Source of the DNA: Syntrophobacterales bacterium | GTDB lineage: Bacteria; Desulfobacterota; Syntrophia; Syntrophales; UBA5619 | Direction: 5' to 3' | Length of the DNA: 37,182 nucleotides | Assembly (NCBI GenBank): GCA_019429105.1 | Contig: JAHYJE010000031.1 | Location: 1-37,182, forward strand | Shown here: positions 1 through 8,900 of the stretch, piece by piece | How the letters are laid out: the number at the start of each line of letters is the position of its first letter | Numbering within the stretch: the first letter of the stretch is position 1 | Made by a program: the position numbers and the translations under genes | Notes under the pieces: generated by a model | What the model was told of the DNA's origin: nothing | Databases searched by the model: none | The model's input: the letters and a program-made list of their open reading frames with translations, nothing else

Positions 1-291
1 TAGCATGCCAAGCGGTCAAACCGCAACCGATATTTTCCCTCAAACCACCAGCCCGCCAGCCTGCTTTAGAAAAACACCTCTGCCTGTCGTAAAAATGGTC
101 CCCACTCAAAAACGGGCACAATAATCAGCATTTCTTGGAAAAAGGGGTTCATCCGGTTATTGCATAACTTCCTGTAAGTGAGCATCCGACAATTCTTGCA
201 GAAAACATTGGACATGTTTTCAGAGAATACCTGATGAGTTCAAATGCCATTCATCAGACTCAAGAAACCTTTGCTTACCCGTGATTTTCTC
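1..291. other. Intergenic region, no gene recognised
   Basis: No open frame here looks like a conserved protein, and the only ORF reaching into it is antisense to the HigB gene. The one structured element is an inverted repeat, 201-208 paired with 214-221, annotated separately. Confidence 0.5.
192..228. repeat. Inverted repeat upstream of higBA
   Basis: The 8-bp arms GAAAACAT (201-208) and ATGTTTTC (214-221) are perfect reverse complements around a 5-nt loop. An outer 5-bp pair (ATTCT at 192-196, AGAAT at 224-228) extends the stem across a small internal loop. No T-run follows, so it is not a typical intrinsic terminator. It could be a protein-binding site or the end of an upstream transcript. 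Function is unknown. Confidence 0.4.
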
Positions 292-320
292 TTGACAAGC
301 GTAACCCTCTTGGTTACAGT
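292..320 (+). promoter_or_regulatory. higBA promoter with overlapping operator palindrome
   Basis: A sigma-70-like promoter is visible: TTGACA at 292-297 (six of six), a 17-nt spacer, and TACAGT at 315-320. A perfect palindrome, GTAACC (301-306), 5-nt centre, GGTTAC (312-317), lies in the spacer and overlaps the -10 box. That is where a HigA-type antitoxin would bind to repress its own operon. The expected transcription start (about 327) falls at the toxin ATG at 328, so the message may be leaderless or nearly so. Promoter elements are read directly; the operator role is inferred from known autoregulation in this family. Confidence 0.7.
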
Positions 321-327
321 ACCAGCC

Positions 328-603
328 ATGATAAAGTCTTTTATCCATAAAGGCCTGGAAGATTTTTTCTACGATGGAACTCGTAAAGGCATACAAGCCA
401 AGCATGCTTCCAAACTGGTGGCGATATTGGATAGGCTTGATGCGGCAAATGAAATCAAGGATACGAACTACCCCGGCTCCGGCCTTCATCTGATTCCCAA
501 AACGAAGGGGCGCTGGTCGATAAAGGTCTCCGGTAACTGGCGTTTGACGTTTGAATTCAAGAATGGAGAAGCACTGAACGTAGACGTCGAAGACTATCAT
601 TGA
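328..603 (+). CDS. higB: RelE/HigB-family toxin (mRNA endonuclease)
   Basis: This 91-aa protein has the usual length and layout of HigB-type toxins of the RelE/ParE superfamily. It starts MIKSFIHKGLEDFFYDG, has a central basic stretch, and ends with the beta strands containing GRWSIKVSGNWRLTFEF and DVEDYH. Such toxins cut mRNA at the ribosome and are neutralised by the downstream HigA. An upstream ATG at 244 is open in frame, but it lies before the promoter, and 328 gives the family-typical N-terminus. The toxin-before-antitoxin order is characteristic of HigBA. The pair probably stabilises the neighbouring accessory region, which is an inference. Confidence 0.87.
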   Translation: MIKSFIHKGLEDFFYDGTRKGIQAKHASKLVAILDRLDAANEIKDTNYPGSGLHLIPKTKGRWSIKVSGNWRLTFEFKNGEALNVDVEDYH

Positions 604-614
604 AAGGGACTATT

Positions 615-926
615 ATGCGAACACGAAAACGACCGCCGTCTCATCCGGGATCGATTCTCAAGCTTCATTACCTAGACCCGTCAGAGATCAGTGTTACTGA
701 TCTAGCGAGGGAGTTGAGATTGTCGAGAAAAACAGTATCCAAAATACTGAACGAACGCGGCGCCGTGACAACGGATGTTGCCTTGCGGTTGTCCAGAGCG
801 TTTGATACTACTCCTGAGTTATGGTTGAATCTTCAGAGAAATTACGATCTCTGGCATACGGCGAATGAGACGACTGATTGGCAGGCAATAAACCCTATAC
901 TGAAAATCGCACATGTAAGCGCATAG
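615..926 (+). CDS. higA: HigA-family antitoxin, XRE-type HTH
   Basis: This is a 103-aa HigA-type antitoxin with a Cro/C1 helix-turn-helix in the middle (around ISVTDLARELRLSRKTVSKI) and the conserved HigA tail AFDTTPELWLNLQRNYDLW. It should bind and inhibit the HigB toxin and repress the promoter at 292-320. The gene starts 11 nt after the higB stop. ATG at 615 was chosen because a GAAAGGG ribosome-binding site lies just upstream; a TTG at 600 in frame would overlap higB and has no such site. Family assignment is firm; autoregulation is inferred from relatives and from the palindrome in the promoter. Confidence 0.88.
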   Translation: MRTRKRPPSHPGSILKLHYLDPSEISVTDLARELRLSRKTVSKILNERGAVTTDVALRLSRAFDTTPELWLNLQRNYDLWHTANETTDWQAINPILKIAHVSA

Positions 927-1067
927 AGGATGCCTTTCTTCCTGCTATACGTAATGTCAGCCTCGACGAAAAAACAGGACTTCAATCTGTACTGAACATA
1001 ATTCACGTATGCCGAAAGACATTGGAGTCATATCCGCATTTTTGTGGTCTGACAGAAGGCAACTATC

Positions 1068-1688
1068 ATGATGTTCGGTATATTTACGGATAAAACCATC
1101 GGGATTCTCTTGCTGAGTTTGATGGGGCTTCAAGGCATGTTCATGATGCTCTCACCGGGCTCCGTGCGGATTCAAAAACCGGAAGGCGGAATGACTTCCT
1201 GGATTTACAATATTTTCAATTTGGTCTTTTTGCTGGTATTGCCACCTCTTGTTGCATGCGGCTTAATTGGTCTGCCGGATGTTTTCCGGTGGACCCATTG
1301 GAACCTTCCGAGGGAAACAGCATTCTTCATCAGCCGGATTATCGGTGTGCCGGTTTATATTCTTGGGTGCATTTTAATCTACTGGAGCCGTGTCGTCATG
1401 GGAAAGAGTTTCCGCTTGGGTGCTGTTCGGCCCGGTCGGGAAGATCGTTTGGTAATTTCCGGTCCCTTTCAATACGTGCGTCATCCCATGTACACCGCAG
1501 TTATTCTTATGGCGATCGGATTGAGTTTTATAGGAAACTCCTGGTTCATTTTGGCGTTGGCCCTCACGTTCATTGTATTTATTGTCAGAGTCATCCCGAT
1601 TGAAGAAGCGCAGTTGGAGGCGGCTTATAAAGATGAGTACCAGGACTTGCGATCAATAACATGGCGATTGCTTCCTTGGATTTATTAA
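1068..1688 (+). CDS. Isoprenylcysteine carboxyl methyltransferase (ICMT)-family membrane protein
   Basis: This 206-aa integral membrane protein has about five hydrophobic segments. Near the C-terminus it carries the ICMT/PEMT-family S-adenosylmethionine signature: GPFQYVRHPMYTA (about residues 131-143), followed by a hydrophobic helix and EEAQLEAAYKDEYQDL. Bacterial members methylate small or lipid-like substrates, mostly unknown; no prenylcysteine substrate should be assumed. A second ATG follows immediately (1071), so the exact start is uncertain by one codon. The gene stands alone between higBA and the defence operon, with 141 nt upstream and about 500 nt downstream. Confidence 0.85.
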   Translation: MMFGIFTDKTIGILLLSLMGLQGMFMMLSPGSVRIQKPEGGMTSWIYNIFNLVFLLVLPPLVACGLIGLPDVFRWTHWNLPRETAFFISRIIGVPVYILGCILIYWSRVVMGKSFRLGAVRPGREDRLVISGPFQYVRHPMYTAVILMAIGLSFIGNSWFILALALTFIVFIVRVIPIEEAQLEAAYKDEYQDLRSITWRLLPWIY

Positions 1689-2186
1689 AAGACTTAATTC
1701 ATTTCTTTCCGAGCAGACAACGGTTTGGGAAATTTTCTTATTGAGGTTTTTTATCGACAGCTTCCTGTAAGGCTTAAAATTATTTCTTTCGCCGAAATCC
1801 AAGCCTTCAAATACAACTGTTCAGTTTTGCTGATCGATCCAGATCATTGAATCCGGTCTGAAATGTGGAGGGCTGAATTGCGATTTTTTCCACTGAAGAA
1901 ATAAGGTCTCCCTTCTTGATATTTATAAAACGTTACCCATCAAGAAAGCATGGATTTCCTTAATCATTGATTTTATTTCCCCGATAATTATGATATGCAT
2001 GAATGACTCTGTGGCATCCCGTAGCCAATGGATATAGATGATCCATTCTGTGAAGGCCGGTGTCAACGCATAATGGTTGAAAATTGCGGCATCGTCAGGA
2101 AAATATGCATCTGTTTGGAAATGACTCGTAATAAACCGAAGTAGGGCACATGCAGGTTTTTGAAAAAACGATCTCAGGAGAGACAA
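1689..2186. other. Long intergenic region before the defence operon
   Basis: About 500 nt of AT-rich DNA. The promoter of the downstream operon should lie here, but no convincing -35/-10 pair was found; TTGAAA at 2077 has no good partner. A minus-strand open frame (1923-2228) overlaps the start of the DUF499 gene, has no recognisable domain, and is not called. The region may hold remnants of older sequence. Confidence 0.4.
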
Positions 2187-5000
2187 ATGCTTGGATTGAA
2201 GCTTAGAGAAGAATTTCTCGGGGCGCACATGCCCGGAACTGCCATTTCACTGCGTACAAGCGACAACCAAGGCGCCGCACAGAAGTCGCCCGATTACATT
2301 CTGTCGATCACCTATCCAACGGCAGATGTCCAGACTGCCCTGATGGCAATCAGCAAGAAACGCAGTGGTTGCCCCATCGTTTTGATGGGAGATCGTGGAC
2401 GCGGCAAGTCGCACATCATGGCCGTCATGCACCATGCCATCCAGTCTCCTGATATAGTCGAGAATTGGCTCAAAGATTGGAGCGCAAGAAGTGGCAGTGA
2501 TGAGCTCAAGTCTTTTGAGATGGTCAAGGGATACGTCCCTATTTCCGAACCAGTCCATAATCACGAATATCCAATGCTTTGGGATCTGCTGTTCGACAGG
2601 CATCCGAAAGGCGAATACTATCGCGGCCAGTTTGAAAGCATGACTCAACCGTTTCCGCCTCGAACACTCCTGGAAAAGATGTTTGTTGATAATCCAACTT
2701 GTTTGATTCTGGATGAATTCCAAACCTGGTATACCGGCCTGCCCGACAAAGACCCCAAGACGGGCCTGCTTGTCAAGCAGTATGCCTGCAACTTTGTTCA
2801 AATTCTTTCAGAGATAGCAAAAGATCGCCCGGAAATTCTTATTTTCGTCATTTCGGTCTTCAATAACCAGAACGACGCATTTCAGCAAGTCCACCGGCAA
2901 GGACCGGTTGTCATTGATTTTCGGGGGCCTTCTGCCAAACAGGACCGCCAGAAGCTTCTCCTGCATCGCCTGTTTGAGAATCGTCGCAACATTCCTGCTG
3001 CCGATATCACCAATACGGCTGGAGCCTATGCGGGTGAAAGATTCCGGTTGCTACACACCAATGAATCTGATGCAGAAAAGGAACGTGTTCACCGTGAGGT
3101 TTTTTCCTGCTGGCCTTTTAGCCCTGAGCTGCTTGACCTTCTCGAAGATCACATCCTGCTTTCATCGGCAGCACAGGAAACGCGGGATCTTATACGCATA
3201 CTGGCACAGGTATTTCGTTCCCGTGGTGATTTGGTTCCTGTTATTACGCCGTCAGATTTCTTTGTTGATGGAGAATCCGACGAGGTTCAGACCCTTGTTG
3301 ACTCGATAGCTGTTCAGGCGGGGCAGGAAAAACTGCGGCAGATTGCCCAGCATAATCTTGAAGCCGTTCGTGACTCTGGGGCTCTCGTCCCAAATGCGCG
3401 TGAGATAGTGAGCGCCATCTGGATGCGCTCCATGTCTCCCGGGAAAAATGTCGGCGGCACTCCGGCGGCGCTGCACCTGGATATTACCAGAGAGATTGCT
3501 GTTGACGACAACGCATTTCAGGCGGAGTTGGCGTTGCTTATCGAAAACAGCGTCAACATCCATGGCGATGAGGTGCCAGGCGGCCCTCTATGGTTTGGGG
3601 TCAACGAAAATCCGCGGTCAAAGGTCCGTGCCTGCGCAAAGAATAATAAGCTCTGGCATATCGGCGCTGTCCCTACGGCGGGTCAGACGGTTTACCCCGG
3701 AAAGGATATCTCCCATATTCGCAAGACGCTGCGGCACATTTTTGTTTCTGAAACAACGCAACCTCCATCTCGCGTAATTATTCTCGGTCCTCACTGGAAG
3801 GATGATCCTTGGAATGACATGGATGATATTGACAAGCCTTCTAAATGGGATAGGCCGGTTCTTCTGGTGATCCCTGATCTGATTGACGGCGGTCAGGCTG
3901 GTCTCAATTCCTGCCTCGGCGTGTGGCTGGCCAAGCATGTCCAGAAGCGACGCAACACGATCCGCTTCCTGCTTTCAGCGAGCGATACGCCAGGTCTTTA
4001 TACTGACGACGAGCTCATCTATTCCTCTCGTTGCAGTTACCTCTGCTCACCCGAGGGATGGGGTTCCGACATGACCTATAAGGCATTGCACCAGGATTTT
4101 GACCGGCCTCTTCGTCAATCCCTGAAATCGCGCTTTAACCGGTTTGCGATCCTGCGCAAATGGAATTTCCAGCAACCACAAGACTGCGTGTTTGAGGTCG
4201 AGAAGATTTCTGAACAAGGCGGAGATATCCCAGCGGCTGTCGAAGCAAAAATCTTATCGGCTCTCTTTGACCAAACTGAATTCAAGAAATTCGTACTCAA
4301 GCGGGCCAAGGATTCTGATTTTGTAGGTTCCTTGATGGACGATCTGACCGAGCCCCCTCCTCCTAACACAGGCGAAGCGATCCCCTTCCTGGGGGAAATA
4401 AAGATCTATGAATTCATAATGGATATTGTGGCCAAGGGCGAGCTTGTCCTTAATGTGAGCGGTGCCTGGATCGGGCGGCGGGCAGAAGATGCAACCGACG
4501 AAGATGCCCTGCGCCATATCAAATCAAAAGCGTTTCGCACCGGTCAAGAGATGCGGCAGATACAGCTCGGGCTTCCCGGCGCCGTTGGCGGTGGAACTAT
4601 TACTGGCCCGAAAGACCCCGTAGGTGGTAATCGTCCAGGGGGGGTAAAAGAGGTTGGGCCAGGAATCACGTCGGGACCAGAGAAGACAGGGGGCGGAGAT
4701 CAAGGGGCCGACCCTACGGCAGGCGGGGAACCCATAAGTGGAAACGGTGAGACAGGAGGGATCACGCCACCCCTAGTGCCGCCGGTAATCAAGAGCAGAA
4801 AATCCGAGGAGTCCGCGACAGGCATAAACCTTTCGGGGTGTTTTGAAAAATGGGGCGTTTCTTCCAGCCAGCCTATTGAAAGCGCACGAATCGAGTTCTC
4901 CGGATTAACGGCTCAGCAGATAAAACAAATCCTGCTGCATATTCCATCCACCTTCAAGGCGACCCTGGAGATTGACTACCAGGATGGGGGTGAGGAATGA
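2187..5000 (+). CDS. DUF499 (COG1483)-type AAA+ ATPase, first gene of BREX/Pgl-like defence operon
   Basis: This 937-aa P-loop ATPase has a Walker A motif GDRGRGKSH at about residues 68-76 and a Walker B strand LILDEF at about 173-178, in the DUF499/COG1483 style. The family co-occurs with DNA methyltransferases in defence islands and is probably the functional counterpart of BREX BrxC/PglY. Residues about 798-865 form a Gly/Pro-rich low-complexity linker that separates the ATPase body from a small C-terminal domain (about 880-937). ATG 2187 is preceded by an ideal AGGAG at 2176-2180 (6-nt spacing); an in-frame TTG at 2160 lacks this. The stop overlaps the next start as ATGA. Domain assignment is from motif and gene context; the defence role is inferred. 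Confidence 0.85.
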   Translation: MLGLKLREEFLGAHMPGTAISLRTSDNQGAAQKSPDYILSITYPTADVQTALMAISKKRSGCPIVLMGDRGRGKSHIMAVMHHAIQSPDIVENWLKDWSARSGSDELKSFEMVKGYVPISEPVHNHEYPMLWDLLFDRHPKGEYYRGQFESMTQPFPPRTLLEKMFVDNPTCLILDEFQTWYTGLPDKDPKTGLLVKQYACNFVQILSEIAKDRPEILIFVISVFNNQNDAFQQVHRQGPVVIDFRGPSAKQDRQKLLLHRLFENRRNIPAADITNTAGAYAGERFRLLHTNESDAEKERVHREVFSCWPFSPELLDLLEDHILLSSAAQETRDLIRILAQVFRSRGDLVPVITPSDFFVDGESDEVQTLVDSIAVQAGQEKLRQIAQHNLEAVRDSGALVPNAREIVSAIWMRSMSPGKNVGGTPAALHLDITREIAVDDNAFQAELALLIENSVNIHGDEVPGGPLWFGVNENPRSKVRACAKNNKLWHIGAVPTAGQTVYPGKDISHIRKTLRHIFVSETTQPPSRVIILGPHWKDDPWNDMDDIDKPSKWDRPVLLVIPDLIDGGQAGLNSCLGVWLAKHVQKRRNTIRFLLSASDTPGLYTDDELIYSSRCSYLCSPEGWGSDMTYKALHQDFDRPLRQSLKSRFNRFAILRKWNFQQPQDCVFEVEKISEQGGDIPAAVEAKILSALFDQTEFKKFVLKRAKDSDFVGSLMDDLTEPPPPNTGEAIPFLGEIKIYEFIMDIVAKGELVLNVSGAWIGRRAEDATDEDALRHIKSKAFRTGQEMRQIQLGLPGAVGGGTITGPKDPVGGNRPGGVKEVGPGITSGPEKTGGGDQGADPTAGGEPISGNGETGGITPPLVPPVIKSRKSEESATGINLSGCFEKWGVSSSQPIESARIEFSGLTAQQIKQILLHIPSTFKATLEIDYQDGGEE

Positions 5001-5950
5001 GCACGGACTGGACCGGCATTATTCTAAACTCTAAGTCACCCGCCACCACCTGGGCGGAAATTTTTTCAGCTCTTCTGAGCATGGCCAGGGAGAGTTCATC
5101 GCCCGTTGCCCTTCATGATGCAACCGTCATGCCCGACCGATTGCTGACCGAGGCCGCCTGGGAGCTGTGGGAGGCTTTCCCGGAATCTGTGATCAAAACT
5201 TCCACCACCCTGAAAGATTGGACAAACCAGAGTTCAGGCAAGGCGGTTCTGATCCTTGACGCCCTTTCTCTCCGGGAACTGCCCCTCCTGCTGGGAGCGG
5301 CGGCAGCCAGAGACATTCAACCACTTCATGTCAAAATCACCGGGTCGGAATGCCCCTCAACCACCGATTACTTCGCCAAGGCGATCGGGTTGCCTTCGAG
5401 AAGCGCTTTGGCCAATGACGGAAAGCCGGGTACTTTTACTCTGTTTGGAGGCAATTGTTATACCGACGTTGTCAGCCTGCCGTTCGAGGATTGCGCGGTG
5501 CCACCGACACCCAACATCGTCATCTGGCATTCCTGGCTCGATGACCTGATTCACCTGCAACATAAACTTCCCGACCAGATCGCCGGCATTGCATCAAGTG
5601 TTCTGCAGGGGGATGGATTCTGGAACTTTCTCAATAAATTACGACAGGGCCGCAGTCTGGTCATTACCTCCGACCACGGCTATGCGGTGAGCAAGCGCTT
5701 CTCTTCCGAAGTGGAAGACCCGGAGGCTATTGAGATTTTGAGAAATACTTTCGGCGCGTCCCGCAACAAGGCCGTTTCAGAGCCGTGGCAGAAACGATTC
5801 ATGCCGCCCATCGTTATGTCCTACAACAATCAACACGTTGTCATGGGACAGCGGAAATGGAAAGTCCAGGGCGGCTTTCCGCACGTCTGTCATGGTGGAA
5901 TGAGCCTTCTGGAAGTCGCCGTGCCTTACCTGGAGTTGCCGGCGCTATGA
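4997..5950 (+). CDS. Compact PglZ-like protein (alkaline phosphatase fold)
   Basis: This 317-aa protein carries the PglZ/alkaline-phosphatase metal-binding pattern in order: LILDALS (D88, candidate nucleophile S91), VIWHSWLDD (D182/D183), LVITSDHGY (D226, H227) and HVCHGGMSLLEVAVP (H299). PglZ is the signature protein of BREX and Pgl phage-defence systems and is thought to act as a phosphohydrolase or structural core. Typical PglZ proteins are 600-900 aa, so this one is reduced to little more than the catalytic domain. It overlaps both neighbours by ATGA junctions (4997-5000 and 5947-5950), implying translational coupling in one operon. Catalytic residues are inferred by pattern, not by alignment. 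Confidence 0.85.
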   Translation: MSTDWTGIILNSKSPATTWAEIFSALLSMARESSSPVALHDATVMPDRLLTEAAWELWEAFPESVIKTSTTLKDWTNQSSGKAVLILDALSLRELPLLLGAAAARDIQPLHVKITGSECPSTTDYFAKAIGLPSRSALANDGKPGTFTLFGGNCYTDVVSLPFEDCAVPPTPNIVIWHSWLDDLIHLQHKLPDQIAGIASSVLQGDGFWNFLNKLRQGRSLVITSDHGYAVSKRFSSEVEDPEAIEILRNTFGASRNKAVSEPWQKRFMPPIVMSYNNQHVVMGQRKWKVQGGFPHVCHGGMSLLEVAVPYLELPAL

Positions 5951-8900
5951 GCGATCAGAATACAACGGAAGTCGATCTCTGGGGTGATGAGATAAAACAA
6001 GCTCCGGATGTGCCGAAAAAGAGTAGCGGTACATCGAAAGCAACCCTGCGGGAGGGCCTGCTCCCCGATAAGCTGGGCAAAGCCGTGCGGTTGCCCGTGC
6101 CGGATTTTTCCGATCCGAATCGCAAGCTGACCTGCCTGGAGGCGGATTTCCCCATCGCCCAGATCAACGCGCTGTCGAACCTTGAAGGCAACGCCGGCAA
6201 GCCTATTTATCAGATGTCAAAATGGTGGGCTCGCCGTCGCTCCAGTGTCTTCCGTGCGATGCTGATTGCCGCGGCTACTGAAGCACCCGATGATCCCACT
6301 GAAGCAGCAAAGAAGGTATGGGATCATTATTACTGCAACCATCAAAAAGCCGGATCTTTTAAAAAATTACGCGTGCTGGACTGCTTCATGGGTGGCGGTA
6401 CAACTCTGGTTGAGGGCTCACGATTGGGAATGCAGATGACGGGTGTTGATCTCAACCCAGTCGCCTGGTTTGTGGTGAAAAATGAATTGGCCTGCAGTGC
6501 CCCGGAACAGGTGAAGGCGCTTTTCGAGTCTATCGAAAAGCAGGTTAAACCGCAGATCCAACCGTTTTATACCACCACCTGCCCGAGAGGGCATAAGGGG
6601 CTATGGATTGATGTGCAGAGTGGCGAAACAGTCGAAATCGAGCCGATGGATTTACCGCCCGAACAACGCTCCCGTTACCGCTGGGAAGGGCCGGAGGTCA
6701 TCTACACCTTTTGGGCCAAACATGGGCCATGTCAGGCCAAGGGATGCGGTCATCGCACGCCGATTTTCAAGAATCCGGTCATCGCAGAGAAAAAACTGAC
6801 CGCATACTTTATTCCGATAACCTGTCCCTCCTGCGGCCATTTGTTCAATGCGGAACTTGGCGAAACTCGTATGGCGCCTGCTGCAGAAAGAGTTGTTCTT
6901 GAAAATGAACCCTCCTTTACGGAATTGTCTCAGAACTTTGCCAAAAGACTAAAGCAGTATTCTCAAGGGACTGGGCCTGAAAAAAGAGAGCGGGCGCTGG
7001 AGCTTCTTGATTTGATCGTGCGTGAAGATGGTTTTAAATGCCCCAACTGCGGAGCCTCTGCCGGCAGCAAGATAAAAAGCATCCTTGACCGACATGCTAA
7101 AAGCGGAAGGGCTTCAGACCTGAAGAAAAAGGATTTTGGTATCGAAAGCCGCCATGTCTACATGTATCTGCTGATAAATCCAAGATGGTTTACGGGCGCA
7201 CCCGGTGATGAGAATAGTATCGAACTTGGCGGTTATGCCGGAGCAGAAGCAAAGAGTACGATTCATTGGAATGAACTGCGAATTTCAAACCTGAATTTGA
7301 TTGAGGTGAGAGGAAGAATCCGTCTTGCGGACGAAGAAATCGACGAACCGGATGAAGATGAAACCACAGATGCAGATGAACCCAATGAGGGTGATGAAGA
7401 GGAAAAGGATAGAAAGAAATATGGTCTCCCTCGGGAAATTAAGCTGCGAGATGGAACGGTAATTGAAACAAGAAAGGGCACCGTGCCACGCAGAGCTCAC
7501 TTTACCTGCGCGTCCTGTGGACGCGAGGGCAATACACTTGAATCTGTTCGCCCTACTGGACACACCGCACCGGTAGCGGCCTATGCTTTACAATGCCATT
7601 GCCCGCAATGCGAGATAGAAAGCTACACTTATGGAGGACGCTACTTTAAATCTCCGGATTCTTACGATATTCACCGTTTCAAGGCGACCGAAACTGAATG
7701 GGACAACCGCTCGGAAGCGGATTTGACGGAATTCTGGCCCCGGCAGGAATGCTGGGATGCTTACATGATGCGGGCCAACGGCGGTGTCAACGACGGCTGG
7801 GGCTACACTCACTGGTGGAAAATGTACAATCCTCGCCAGCTTCTAGTCCATACCCAGCTTCTCAAGGCCATCACCGAAGCATCTGAAGATACCTGGCCAT
7901 TGGATGTCCGGGAACAGGCATTGGGGGCGTTTCAGCAGTATTTGCGAAACCAGAATATGTTCGTTTTCTGGAATCCTCAACGCGATACTCCGGAACCAAT
8001 GTTTTCTAACGCAAACTATCATCCAAAGATGCAAGTAATAGATAACTGTGTCTTTAATAATCTCGGGAGAGGTAATTGGCAATCCTCTTCTGCGAAATGT
8101 CTTGAGGGTATTGAATGGGCAAAAATACCTTGGGATTTAGTTGTGTCTGACAGTGGCAACGCAAAATCAGAGAAAGGTTTTCCCGAAGATCCCATCATCC
8201 CCGGCAACGAACCCTACTGCGGCTCATCCACCGATCTGTCGATGCTGAGCAACGAGCAGTTCGATCTGGTAATCACCGACCCTCCGTTCGGCAATAACTT
8301 GTTCTACGCCGACCTTGCCGATTTCTTTTATGTCTGGCTAAGGCTTCCCCTGCGCAAATGGTATGTGGGTTTACCCGAGGCGGTCTACTTCGAACCGGAA
8401 CGCACCCCCCACAGCATGGAGGCGGTGGATAACTCGGTGGAACACCCGGACGACCGGGAGGATTACGAAAAAGAGCCATTCATCGAAACCAAACATCTGG
8501 CCCGGATTCGGGAACTGACCGGTGATGCTACCCTTGCCGTGAATGATCAGAATCCACTCCACCGCCCTCAGCCGTCCAGTGACTTCTACAGCCAGACCCT
8601 GTCTGCCGTATGGGCCGAGGCGTGGCGCCGCCTCAAGGATGGCGGAATCATGGCCTTTACCTTTCACCACAGCGAAGGCAGCGCCTGGGTGGATGTCTTG
8701 ATGGCACTTTTTAACGCCGGTTACGTGCTGGTAGCGACCTATCCCATCCGTAGCGATGAGACCAAGGGTGATGCAGGGGCGTTCGGTAGTCGAAAAATCG
8801 AATACGATATTATCCATGTCTGCCGCAAGCGCATTGCAACTCCTGAACCAGTTAGCTGGTCTCGCATGCGGCGTTGGGTGAAAGACGAGGCCATGCGGCT

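Noticed and set aside
878-1093. Plus-strand 71-codon frame between higA and the ICMT gene
   Set aside because: Overlaps the end of higA and the start of the next gene, without a ribosome-binding site or known domain.
1923-2228. Minus-strand open frame of 101 codons before the defence operon
   Set aside because: Overlaps the DUF499 start and its ribosome-binding site, and no domain is recognisable; at most a remnant.
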